DNA from: Thermoplasmata archaeon
GTDB taxonomy: Archaea; Thermoplasmatota; Thermoplasmata; UBA184
Reading direction: 5' to 3'
NCBI GenBank assembly: GCA_030042855.1
Contig: JASHYU010000211.1
Location: forward strand, 1-7,984
Length of the DNA: 7,984 nucleotides
Shown here: positions 1-6,031 of the stretch, one piece after another
Position numbering within the stretch: position 1 is the first letter of the stretch
Layout of the letters: each line of letters begins with the position of its first letter
Position numbers and translations under genes: made by a program
Notes under the pieces: model-generated
Databases searched by the model: none
Told to the model about the DNA's origin: nothing
What the model saw: the letters and a program-made list of their open reading frames with translations, nothing else

Positions 1-159
1 CGCCTCCTTGCCGGAACCGAGGCGCTGGCCGACCTCCGTGGCCAGCCCGACCTCGCGGATCGCATCGGCCACCTCGCCGTGCGTCGGCTCGGCGAAGTCG
101 ATCAGCCCGTTCCGCACTTTCCAGTGCACGCTCTCGTCGAGGTACCCGTCGTTGGGCAT
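1..159 (-). CDS. Probable RIO-family atypical protein kinase, N-terminal fragment
   Basis: Only the first 53 residues lie in the window; the gene continues beyond base 1. The start is the ATG at 157-159 on the minus strand, because an in-frame TGA lies 11 codons upstream and no other start codon falls between. The fragment ends in LGSGKEA, which resembles the nucleotide-binding P-loop of RIO kinases (STGKEA in RIO1, GVGKES in RIO2), preceded by a short helical, partly acidic region. RIO kinases are ATP-dependent enzymes found in essentially all archaea and act in late small-subunit ribosome maturation. The segment before the loop is not a clear match to the RIO1 or RIO2 N-terminal domain that I can recall, so the family call rests mainly on the loop. 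No AT-rich promoter box is visible at the expected distance. Another kinase-fold protein is possible. Confidence 0.5.
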   Translation of the reverse strand, partial: MPNDGYLDESVHWKVRNGLIDFAEPTHGEVADAIREVGLATEVGQRLGSGKEA

Positions 160-367
160 CGGTTGCCACCCGGCCCGGGGTCGGTCGACTCACGAGAGAG
201 ATCGATGGGAACACGCGGGCCCCCGGGACCTTCAGGGATCAGTCGGTCCACGGCGCGCGGGTGTCCGCATCGGATGCCATCTCACCGTGAACCTCCCGGC
301 CCGGGGCCACCGGACCCACGGGGCCCCGGTATCTAAGGCCTTGTGAAGTGGACCGGAACCCGACCGG

Positions 368-1207
368 TCACGCCGGACGGGGACCGGCCAGGCGGTTCAG
401 CTCGTCGAACGTGATCGCCCCCTCCGTGAGGAGCGCGTACGTCCCCCGCCCTCGGACCTCCTCGCTCGCCCGCTTCAAGAGCCCGAGCGCGGCGTACGAC
501 GCGGCGGGACCGAAGCTGATCCGCCGGACGCCGAGTCGCTCGAGCTCGGAGACCGGCGGAAGGCCGGGCCGGACCATCACGTTCACCGGACAGCCGAGGG
601 CCGAGACGACCGTGGAGATCGTCGCGGCGTCCGTGAGGCCCATCGGATAGACGCAGTCCGCCCCCGCGTCGCGGTACGCCGTGAGCCGCGCGATCGCTTC
701 CCGCAGCTTGGCCTCCGCGTCCCCGGGAGCGTACCGGAGCGCATCGGTCCGGGCGTTGATCACGAGGGGCACGCGGAGGGTCTCGGCGGCCGCGCGCACC
801 GCCTTCAATTTCGCGACCTGGGCCGGGACCGGAGCGAGGCGCTCGGTCGCGTGGCTCCCGTCCTCGAGATTGATGCCCACCGCACCCGCGCCCACGATCG
901 CCCGAACGGTCGACGCGACGGCCCGGGCGGTGCGACCGTAGCCGGCCACCACGTCCGCGCTGAGCGGCACGGACAGTCGGGCGGCGATCCGCTCGACGGC
1001 GCGGACGAGCTCGCGCCGCGGCATGAGCTCGCCGTCCGGATATCCCTGGCTCACCATCAGTCCGGCGCTCGAGGTCGCGACCGCCGGGAATCCCGCGTCC
1101 TCGAAGACCCGGGCGCTCGGGACGTCCCACGCGTTGGGGAGCACGAGGGGATGAGGATCGTGATGGAGGGCGCGGAAGCGCGCGGCGCGTTCGGCCGGAT
1201 CGGTCAT
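368..1207 (-). CDS. PEP mutase / isocitrate lyase superfamily protein
   Basis: A 279-residue protein of the PEP mutase/isocitrate lyase TIM-barrel superfamily, whose members make or break C-C or P-C bonds next to a carboxylate using Mg2+. Visible motifs in order are LPNAWD (23-28), SSAGL...GYPDGE (46-60), SADVVAGYG (83-91), GINLEDGSH (111-119) and INARTDAL (150-157). Asp58, Asp85 and Glu115 sit where metal ligands are expected. The usual second acidic residue of the D-x-[DE]-x-GYG motif is Val87. The lyase loop with its catalytic cysteine (KKCGH in isocitrate lyase, KRCGH in methylisocitrate lyase) is absent, so it is not a standard isocitrate or methylisocitrate lyase. The length fits the short PEPM-like group, many of which are mis-named carboxyphosphonate mutases; the substrate cannot be read from the sequence. 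The ATG at 1207 has a TATA-like box 26-29 bases upstream, suggesting a leaderless transcript. It is divergent from the cation transporter at 1384. Confidence 0.88.
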   Translation of the reverse strand: MTDPAERAARFRALHHDPHPLVLPNAWDVPSARVFEDAGFPAVATSSAGLMVSQGYPDGELMPRRELVRAVERIAARLSVPLSADVVAGYGRTARAVASTVRAIVGAGAVGINLEDGSHATERLAPVPAQVAKLKAVRAAAETLRVPLVINARTDALRYAPGDAEAKLREAIARLTAYRDAGADCVYPMGLTDAATISTVVSALGCPVNVMVRPGLPPVSELERLGVRRISFGPAASYAALGLLKRASEEVRGRGTYALLTEGAITFDELNRLAGPRPA

Positions 1208-1230
1208 GAGGCCGGCCCGAGACCCCCGCT

Positions 1231-1237
1231 CGTTAAG
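1231..1237 (-). promoter_or_regulatory. TATA-like box for the PEP mutase-like gene
   Basis: On the minus strand this reads CTTAACG, an AT-rich island in GC-rich surroundings. Its TTAA core lies 26-29 bases before the ATG at 1207, the normal distance from an archaeal TATA box to the transcription start, so the mRNA would be leaderless. The purine-rich GGTAAGGCG just upstream could serve as BRE. Confidence 0.5.
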
Positions 1238-1340
1238 CGCCTTACCGGGGGCCGTCGGGCCCCTCTGGGACGGCGAGGCCGCGCCTCCGCATCCCCACCG
1301 CCACCGGCTCTCGGAGCTCGACCTCCCCTCCCCGAGAAGG

Positions 1341-1348
1341 GATTATGT
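1341..1348 (+). promoter_or_regulatory. Candidate TATA box for the CDF transporter
   Basis: GATTATGT is preceded by the purine-rich GAGAAGG, a possible BRE. Its centre is about 39 bases before the ATG at 1384. Transcription would begin near 1371 and give a leader of about 13 bases. No good Shine-Dalgarno sequence lies between. Confidence 0.4.
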
Positions 1349-1383
1349 CCGTCCGGAGGGCGTAGCGGTTCTCTCGCGGACCC

Positions 1384-2310
1384 ATGCCGACCCTCGTTCA
1401 CGGCGAGAAGGAAGCCGAGGACCGCATCCTTCGGGCGTTGGGGCTAGCGGTCGAGCTCTCGGCCGTGATCCTCGTCATCGAGGCGTACGGCGCCCTCGCT
1501 TCGCACAGCCTCTCGCTGACGATCGACGCCGTCCACAACATCCCCGACATCCTCGCGTTCGCGATCTCCTGGCTCGCGCTTCGGGCGACGGGGCGCGGCG
1601 CGTCGGGCGAGATGACGTTCGGGGCGCACCGCTTCGAGGTGTTCGCGGGACTCCTCAACGGAGCGCTCGTCCTCGGCACCGGGCTCGTGTTCGGGTACGT
1701 CGCGGGCTCCGACCTCCTCCGCGGTACGTCGTTCGCCGGCGCGGTCGACCCGGTCTGGATCCTCGTCGCGGCGGCGCCGGTCCTCGGGCTGCGCGCGGTG
1801 AACCTCGCGGTCATCCAGCGGAGCCCCCGGCGGGCCCGGGATCTCAACCTCCTCAGCGTGCTGGTCCACCTCGGCAGCGACGTCGCCATCACCCTCGCCG
1901 TGTTGGTCGCCGGCTTCCTGATCCTGCTCCGCCCGGGGCTGGCCAGCGCGGACTCGTTCGCGGCGCTCGCGATCGCAGCGATCCTCGTCTACGAGTCGCT
2001 GCCCCTCTTCGGCGGTGCCTGGGACGTGCTCACCGAGCGCACGCCGCGCAATCTCTCGGTCTCGGACATCGAACGCTCCGCCCTCGCCGTTCCGCGCGTG
2101 ATCGCGCTCCACGACCTCCACGTCTGGGCCGTCTGCCCCACGCTCGTCTGCATGACGGCCCACGTCCGGGTCGAGGAGATGAGCGTCCGCGATGGGATGG
2201 AGGTCGTCGCGCACCTGCGCGACCGCATGGCGGACGAGTTCGGCATCCTGCACGCGGTCTTCGAACTCGAGTCGGGGCCCGGCGCGGCCGACCCCGTCGC
2301 GCCGGGGTAG
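1384..2310 (+). CDS. Cation diffusion facilitator (CzcD/ZnT-like, probably Zn2+)
   Basis: A 308-residue metal/proton antiporter of the CDF family, expected to export Zn2+ or similar divalent cations across the cytoplasmic membrane. Six hydrophobic segments can be placed at about 19-41, 43-65, 85-108, 122-145, 155-182 and 188-212. The transport site is clear: His51-xxx-Asp55 in TM2 (within DAVHNIPD) and His162-xxx-Asp166 in TM5 (VHLGSD), the two-His two-Asp set typical of zinc-selecting members. MTFGAHRFEVFAGLLNG (77-93) matches the conserved YG-HR-E--A--NG stretch after TM2. The soluble C-terminal domain (about 221-297) carries HDLHVW (243-248), His260 and His290, as in the metal-binding dimer domain of CzcD. 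The His-rich loop of many ZnT proteins is missing. An in-frame TAG at 1363 leaves the ATG at 1384 as the start. Cobalt or cadmium transport is not excluded. Confidence 0.93.
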   Translation: MPTLVHGEKEAEDRILRALGLAVELSAVILVIEAYGALASHSLSLTIDAVHNIPDILAFAISWLALRATGRGASGEMTFGAHRFEVFAGLLNGALVLGTGLVFGYVAGSDLLRGTSFAGAVDPVWILVAAAPVLGLRAVNLAVIQRSPRRARDLNLLSVLVHLGSDVAITLAVLVAGFLILLRPGLASADSFAALAIAAILVYESLPLFGGAWDVLTERTPRNLSVSDIERSALAVPRVIALHDLHVWAVCPTLVCMTAHVRVEEMSVRDGMEVVAHLRDRMADEFGILHAVFELESGPGAADPVAPG

Positions 2311-2449
2311 CGGCGCGCACCCGGACCGGCGCGGGCGGCCGCTCGCTCGAAGTTCGGCCGCGACCGCCGACCGCAGCGTGACGTCCCGGGACCGGTGCCG
2401 GACGGGCTCGCCGGACCCCGGGCAGGGGCCCGTTCCTCTCCGCTGAACA

Positions 2450-2457
2450 TTAAATAG
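2450..2457 (+). promoter_or_regulatory. Strong archaeal TATA box upstream of amt
   Basis: TTAAATAG is the clearest promoter element of the window, with GAACA just upstream as a possible BRE. Archaeal TATA boxes are centred about 26-27 bases before the start of transcription, which predicts a start near 2480. The amt ATG is at 2517, so unlike other genes here it would have a leader of roughly 37 bases. Confidence 0.72.
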
Positions 2458-2481
2458 CCGAACGCCGCGCTGGCGCGCGCC

Positions 2482-2520
2482 GTGGGGGCTCGGCCCGACC
2501 GGGCGCGCTGGACCGCATGA
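2482..2520 (+). CDS. Possible 12-codon leader ORF overlapping the amt start
   Basis: A GTG at 2482 falls within a base or two of the transcription start predicted from the TATA box at 2450-2457. It opens a 12-codon reading frame (MGARPDRARWTA) whose TGA at 2518-2520 overlaps the amt ATG at 2517 as ATGA. The arrangement fits leaderless initiation followed by translational coupling into amt, which has no Shine-Dalgarno sequence of its own. The evidence is positional only: short open frames are common in GC-rich DNA, and the peptide resembles nothing known to me. Confidence 0.25.
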   Translation: MGARPDRARWTA

Positions 2521-3845
2521 TCCCGAACGACGTCAACAACCTCTGGGTGATCGTCGCCGCGCTGCTCGTCTTCACCATGACCATCGCGGTCGGGTTCCTC
2601 GAGGTCGGCGAGCTCGGGGAGGACCGCTGGCGGAGCCTGCTCAAGACGAGCATCATGACGTGCATGGCGCTCGCGTTGATGGCGTTCCTTGGTTTCGACC
2701 TCGCCTTCGCGCCCACCGTGGGCCGGGGCGTCATCGGGAACCCGCTCTACATGCAACCGTTCCTCGGCGGGTCGAGCCCGAACGCGCCGGGCATCCTCTA
2801 CGGAGTGTGGTGGTCGACCAATCCCTCGAACACCTTCGGCTACTTCCTCGGCTCGGCCTCGGCCCCGCTCGCGCTGAGCACCGGGACCTACTTCCTGTTC
2901 GAGACCGCGTTCGCGGCCGTGACGTTCGCCCTGGTCGGCGTCGTCATGGTGAAGAAAGTGAAGATCCGCGCGGTCGCGCTGTTCGCGATCCCGTACTTCC
3001 TGCTCATCTGGACCCTGCCCGCGGCTTGGATCTGGAACCCCTCCGGCTGGCTCGCGCGCCTCGGGATGGTCGACTTCGCGGGCGGTCTCGTGGTGCACGC
3101 GGCCGCCGGCGCGGCCGGGCTCGCGGTCGTCCTCCAGGTCTGGCGCGAGGAGCGGGCCCGCGGGCTCCGGGAGAGCCCGCAGATCCCCACGCGGGTCGAC
3201 TCGACCTGGCTCACCCTCTCCGCCCTGCTCCTCTGGGTCGGCTGGTTCGGGTTCAACCCGGGGAGCGTGCTCGCGTTCAACAGCGAGACGACCGTCGTCG
3301 TGCTGACCACGTTCCTCGCCGCGGGCGTCTCGTTCCTGTCCCTGATGGCGTGTCGGTACTGGCAGACCCGTCGGGATCCCGGGTATCTCTACTCGGCGAA
3401 CGGGATCCTGATGGGGCTCATCGTGATCACGCCGCTCGCCGGCTTCGTGAGCCCGCTCTCCGCGGTGATCCTCGGACTCCTCTGCGGGCCGCTCTTCCTC
3501 GTCGCGGAGCGGTACCTCTCCCGCGCCAAGTGGTTCTCCGATCCGATCGGTCTCTTCCCCGGGCACCTGGTCGGCGGGCTCTTCGGGCTCCTCATGATCG
3601 GCGTGTTCGCTCAGCGCGCCTTTGCGACGGGCTCAGGGTACGCGAGCCTCCCCAACGGTCTGCTCTTCGGCGGCGGTCTGTCTGCGGTCCACCAGATCGG
3701 CCTCGAGGCGTTCGGCGCGGTGGTCGTGATCGCGGTCGTCTTCGCCCTGTCCTTCGCTTCGATCTGGTTGATCGCTCGCGCTCTCGGGGGGATCACGCGC
3801 TCGGGGATCCCCCAGGGCCAGTCGACGCTGACCGGGATCCAGTGA
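2517..3845 (+). CDS. amt: Amt-family ammonium transporter
   Basis: A 442-residue, about 11-helix membrane protein of the Amt/Mep/Rh family, which forms trimers and conducts ammonium into the cell. The signature DFAGGLVVH (186-194) gives the substrate Asp186 and the first pore histidine His194; the second is His350 in FPGHLVGGLFG. Phe132 and Phe246 match the E. coli AmtB gate phenylalanines 107 and 215, Trp173 and Ser250 match the outer recruitment site, and GWFGFNPGS (242-250) is typical. The N-terminal ALLVFTMTIAVGFLEVGEL resembles the AMT1-type FMQAGFA-LE-G pattern. Unusual features: Glu129 replaces the common Gln before the Phe gate, VKKVKI (145-150) replaces the common AER-RF, and the short C-terminus (about 424-442) lacks the GLD--EHGE-AY element known in AmtB. 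No PII/GlnK gene is adjacent. The ATG at 2517 is the first start after an in-frame TAA at 2451. Confidence 0.93.
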   Translation: MIPNDVNNLWVIVAALLVFTMTIAVGFLEVGELGEDRWRSLLKTSIMTCMALALMAFLGFDLAFAPTVGRGVIGNPLYMQPFLGGSSPNAPGILYGVWWSTNPSNTFGYFLGSASAPLALSTGTYFLFETAFAAVTFALVGVVMVKKVKIRAVALFAIPYFLLIWTLPAAWIWNPSGWLARLGMVDFAGGLVVHAAAGAAGLAVVLQVWREERARGLRESPQIPTRVDSTWLTLSALLLWVGWFGFNPGSVLAFNSETTVVVLTTFLAAGVSFLSLMACRYWQTRRDPGYLYSANGILMGLIVITPLAGFVSPLSAVILGLLCGPLFLVAERYLSRAKWFSDPIGLFPGHLVGGLFGLLMIGVFAQRAFATGSGYASLPNGLLFGGGLSAVHQIGLEAFGAVVVIAVVFALSFASIWLIARALGGITRSGIPQGQSTLTGIQ

Positions 3846-3855
3846 TCCGCGGGAT

Positions 3856-3898
3856 CGGGCGGCCCGGCGTCGGTCCTCGGGACGCACCGGACCGCCCG
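3856..3898 (+). terminator. Long GC-rich hairpin after amt (terminator-like or mRNA-stabilising)
   Basis: An inverted repeat begins 11 bases after the amt stop. 3856-3862 pairs with 3892-3898 (7 bp), 3864-3867 with 3887-3890 (4 bp), and 3868-3871 with 3881-3884 (4 bp), with one C/A mismatch, a two-base bulge and a nine-base loop. No U-tract follows, so it is not a classical intrinsic terminator. A processing or stability role, or protection of the 3' end, is possible. Confidence 0.4.
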
Positions 3899-3923
3899 TC
3901 GATGGCGTCCGCTCCAGCGCGCC

Positions 3924-3930
3924 CTTATCC
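3924..3930 (+). promoter_or_regulatory. Weak TATA-like element for the CDGSH gene
   Basis: CTTATCC is the only AT-rich patch in this gap; its TTAT lies 30-33 bases before the ATG at 3958. It would give a leaderless or nearly leaderless mRNA. A pyrimidine-rich stretch follows it. Confidence 0.35.
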
Positions 3931-3957
3931 CATCGAAGCCCCTCTCCCTCGCACGCC

Positions 3958-4134
3958 ATGCCGAAGGTCGAGATCGTCTCGAACGAGAACGGGCCCAACC
4001 TAGTGATGGTCGACGGGAAGGTCACGATGGCCCTGTGCCGCTGCGGTCACTCGCAGCACAAGCCGATGTGCGACGGCAGCCACCGGACCCACGGTTTTCG
4101 CGCGGACGGGGCGCGGCTCAAGGTCATCGATTGA
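3958..4134 (+). CDS. Small CDGSH iron-sulfur domain protein
   Basis: A 58-residue protein that is essentially one CDGSH domain. CRCGHSQHKPMCDGSH (27-42) matches the signature C-x-C-x2-S-x3-P-x-C-D-G-S-H exactly, giving ligands Cys27, Cys29, Cys38 and His42 for a redox-active 2Fe-2S cluster of the mitoNEET/CISD type. Residues 1-26 supply the first beta strands with a basic and hydrophobic pattern, and HRTHGFRADGARLKV (42-56) is the usual H--H--F-----L end of the fold. There is no membrane anchor, so it should be a soluble cytoplasmic protein; family members are usually dimers linked to iron-sulfur or redox handling, but the partner here is unknown. It has its own weak promoter element. Its last 11 bases overlap the 3' end of the convergent methyltransferase gene. 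Confidence 0.93.
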   Translation: MPKVEIVSNENGPNLVMVDGKVTMALCRCGHSQHKPMCDGSHRTHGFRADGARLKVID

Positions 4135-4921
4135 GCCGGCGACGGCCGGACCGCCTCATCCGCGACCGCCGGGGGGCGGCCGGCGCCACGCCCACGTACA
4201 GGCCGCGCTCGGAAGAGAACCCGCTGGGTACGCGTCGCACCCGCAACCCGGCTCCGCGGAACGCGGCGCGGTACGCGGCCCCGTCGAACATCGTGAGCTC
4301 GTGGCGCTCGACCCAGTGGCGGACCTTGCCCACGACCGGCACGAGGTAGTGCATGTCCATCACCGAGCGGGATCCCCGTCGCCCGGAGACGTTCATGCGC
4401 GCGATCGGTCGGACGGCGGTTCCGTAGGTGCCGAGGTGGACGGAGCCCACCCGGTACTCCGAGGGCGCGAACCAGGGCTCGACCAGCACGAGCCCGCCGG
4501 GGGTGAGGTGCCGCGCGAAGTTCGCGAGCGTCCGTCGGAGCTCCCGCTCCGACCGCACGTAGCCGATCGCGGAGAACAGGCACGTGATCAGGTCGACGCG
4601 ATCCGGCCGGTGGAACCCCTGCATGGTGCCCCGCACGAATCGGACGGCCGGAAGGTTCCGACGCGCCTCCCGGAGCATCGCCGCATTGACGTCGAGGCCG
4701 GTGACCCGGTACCACCGCGCCAGGTGTCGCAGATGCCCGCCGGTACCGCAGGCGACGTCGAGCAGCGTGCGGGACGGACGACGGCCGTACTGCTGGACCA
4801 GCGCGCGGATCCGTCGGGCCTCCGCCCGGTAGTCCTTCCCGGCGTACACCGCATCGTACACGCTCGCCGAGCGCCGGTAGGCCTCCCGGGCCGAGCGGTC
4901 GACGGCGGCCCTCGCGCGCAT
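4124..4921 (-). CDS. Class I SAM-dependent methyltransferase (TylM1/DesVI-like)
   Basis: A 265-residue Rossmann-fold methyltransferase using S-adenosylmethionine. Motif I is LLDVACGTGG (53-62), followed by the acidic strand end GLDVNAAML (75-83), a motif IV region LITCLFSAIGYV (111-122) and LTPGGLVLVEPWF (139-151). The N-terminal YDAVYAGKDY (22-31) and the order CLFSAIGY, ANFARHL, VEPW resemble the group named dTDP-3-amino-3,6-dideoxyhexose N,N-dimethyltransferase (TylM1/DesVI). No sugar-nucleotide genes lie nearby, so the true acceptor is unknown. The C-terminal 17 residues are 9 Arg, look unlike the family core that ends near 246, and lie over the overlap with the CDGSH gene. The ATG at 4921 fits a promoter box 25-30 bases upstream. 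It lies 84 bases downstream of the oxidoreductase gene on the same strand. Confidence 0.88.
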   Translation of the reverse strand: MRARAAVDRSAREAYRRSASVYDAVYAGKDYRAEARRIRALVQQYGRRPSRTLLDVACGTGGHLRHLARWYRVTGLDVNAAMLREARRNLPAVRFVRGTMQGFHRPDRVDLITCLFSAIGYVRSERELRRTLANFARHLTPGGLVLVEPWFAPSEYRVGSVHLGTYGTAVRPIARMNVSGRRGSRSVMDMHYLVPVVGKVRHWVERHELTMFDGAAYRAAFRGAGLRVRRVPSGFSSERGLYVGVAPAAPRRSRMRRSGRRRLNR

Positions 4922-4945
4922 GCCCTCGGGTGGAAGCCAGCCGAA

Positions 4946-4951
4946 CTTAAG
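4946..4951 (-). promoter_or_regulatory. TATA-like box for the methyltransferase gene
   Basis: CTTAAG lies 25-30 bases before the ATG at 4921 in the otherwise GC-rich gap after the oxidoreductase gene. It suggests separate, leaderless transcription. It shares the CTTAA core with the box before the PEP mutase-like gene. Confidence 0.5.
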
Positions 4952-5005
4952 CGGTGCGAACCGCCGGGAGTGCGCGCCCGGCCGTCGGAGCCCGGGCGCC
5001 GTCGG

Positions 5006-5968
5006 TCACGACGGCGCCGGCCCCCCGATCCGCACGACGGTCTTCCCGCTCGTGCGCCCGGTCCGGCTCTCGGCCAACGCGGCCGGGACCTGGGCGAGGG
5101 AGATCTCCCGCTCGATCGGCACGACGAGCCGGTGCTCGACGACCTCCCGCACCACGCGGTCGAGCAGCGGGCGCGTGGGACGAAGTCCGAAGTTGATCCG
5201 TTCCACCCCGTCCGCCGGGGCGCCCCGGGGATCCGCCACATAGACGATCGTCAGCGCGCGCCCCCCGGGGCGGACGAGACCGCTGAGTCGCTGGAACTCC
5301 GGGGCGCGACTCGCGGCATCGAGCAGTCCGTCGACCCCACCGGGCCGGAGCGCTCGAACGCGCTCGTCGAGCGAGGCCACGCCGTACTCGAGGACCTCCG
5401 CCGCGCCGAGCCGACGGAGACGGGTCTCGGATCCCGGCCGCGCGACCGCGATCACGCGCACCCCCCGCGACCGGGCGAGCTGGAGCGCGCAGGAGCCGAC
5501 GCCCCCCGAGGCGCCCACGACGAGCAGCGAGCCGCCCGGGGCCACGCCGAGCTCGTCGAGCGCTTGGAGGGCGGTCATCCCGGCCGTCGGCAGGCCGGCC
5601 GCCTCCACCGGCGCGACCTCCGCCGGGAAGTTCGTCACGCCGATCGACTCGGGCGTGATCGCGAGCGCCGCGAACGTCCCGTCGCCGACGGGGTCGTGGA
5701 GAAACTGGCCGAAGATCGGGTCTCCGACCGCGAATCGGCCGACGCCCGGGCCGCACGACTCGACCCAGCCGGCCCCGTCCACCCCCAGCACCAACGGGAA
5801 CCGGTGCGTCCGGGCGCCCTCGAAGATCCCGTCGGCCACCTTCCAGTCGAACGGATTCACCCCCGCCGCCGCCACGCGGACGCGGACCTCTCCCGGTCCG
5901 GGCCGCGGCGGATCGACCTCCATCAGTTCGGGCGGAGCGTGGAACGCCCGGATGGCCACGGCCTGCAT
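5006..5968 (-). CDS. Zinc-independent MDR oxidoreductase (quinone reductase/zeta-crystallin type)
   Basis: A 320-residue medium-chain dehydrogenase/reductase, expected to reduce a quinone, enone or similar substrate with NAD(P)H. The N-terminal GroES-like domain has PGPGEVRVRVAAAGVNPFDWK (23-43) and FPLVLGVDGAGWVESCGPGV (57-76). The Rossmann domain starts near 120 with the nucleotide-binding motif VVGASGGVGS (150-159) and its strand end VIAVARP (172-178). The cysteine and histidine zinc ligands of alcohol dehydrogenases are missing, which places it with the zinc-independent quinone oxidoreductase group; AGVNPFDWKV is usual there. The C-terminal SGKTVVRI is the typical last strand. The ATG at 5968 is preferred; the GTG directly before it (5971) is also possible, as the frame stays open upstream. 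A promoter box lies 27-30 bases upstream. The gene is divergent from the anchored protein at 6032. Confidence 0.9.
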   Translation of the reverse strand: MQAVAIRAFHAPPELMEVDPPRPGPGEVRVRVAAAGVNPFDWKVADGIFEGARTHRFPLVLGVDGAGWVESCGPGVGRFAVGDPIFGQFLHDPVGDGTFAALAITPESIGVTNFPAEVAPVEAAGLPTAGMTALQALDELGVAPGGSLLVVGASGGVGSCALQLARSRGVRVIAVARPGSETRLRRLGAAEVLEYGVASLDERVRALRPGGVDGLLDAASRAPEFQRLSGLVRPGGRALTIVYVADPRGAPADGVERINFGLRPTRPLLDRVVREVVEHRLVVPIEREISLAQVPAALAESRTGRTSGKTVVRIGGPAPS

Positions 5969-5993
5969 CACCGCGCGCCATCGCCGGGGGTGG

Positions 5994-6000
5994 GAAAAGC
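5994..6000 (-). promoter_or_regulatory. AT patch in the divergent promoter region (oxidoreductase / anchored protein)
   Basis: The patch reads GCTTTTC on the minus strand; its TTTT is 27-30 bases before the ATG at 5968, suiting a leaderless oxidoreductase mRNA. It is the only such patch in the 63-base gap. Read in the other direction (GAAAAGC) it lies about 33-38 bases before the ATG at 6032 and may serve that gene too, with a short leader. Confidence 0.4.
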
Positions 6001-6031
6001 CCCTCCCCCGGTGCTCGCGGCCACTACCGCT

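Noticed and set aside
8..346. Plus-strand open frame at the left edge
   Set aside because: It overlaps the kinase fragment, is low complexity, and has no motif or plausible promoter. The minus-strand reading with the GSGKEA loop is better supported.
160..367. Gap between the kinase and PEP mutase-like genes checked for a tRNA, small RNA or promoter
   Set aside because: No cloverleaf or clear TATA box was found. It contains GC-palindromic stretches (ACCGG at 309-313 with CCGGT at 326-330), but these are too weak to call in such GC-rich DNA.
2311..2449. CGGCCG at 2336-2341 and 2355-2360 as a hairpin after the CDF gene
   Set aside because: It has seven pairs at most with a 13-base loop. CGGCCG is itself a palindrome and common in this composition, so it was not called.
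1989..3566. 525-codon minus-strand open frame antisense to the CDF and Amt genes
   Set aside because: Its composition is Glu/Arg/Asp-rich, mirroring the codon pattern of the membrane proteins on the plus strand; no motif is visible.
4301..6031. Long plus-strand open frame leading into the anchored protein gene
   Set aside because: It is antisense to the methyltransferase and oxidoreductase, with low-complexity composition. The real gene begins near 6032, after the divergent promoter patch.
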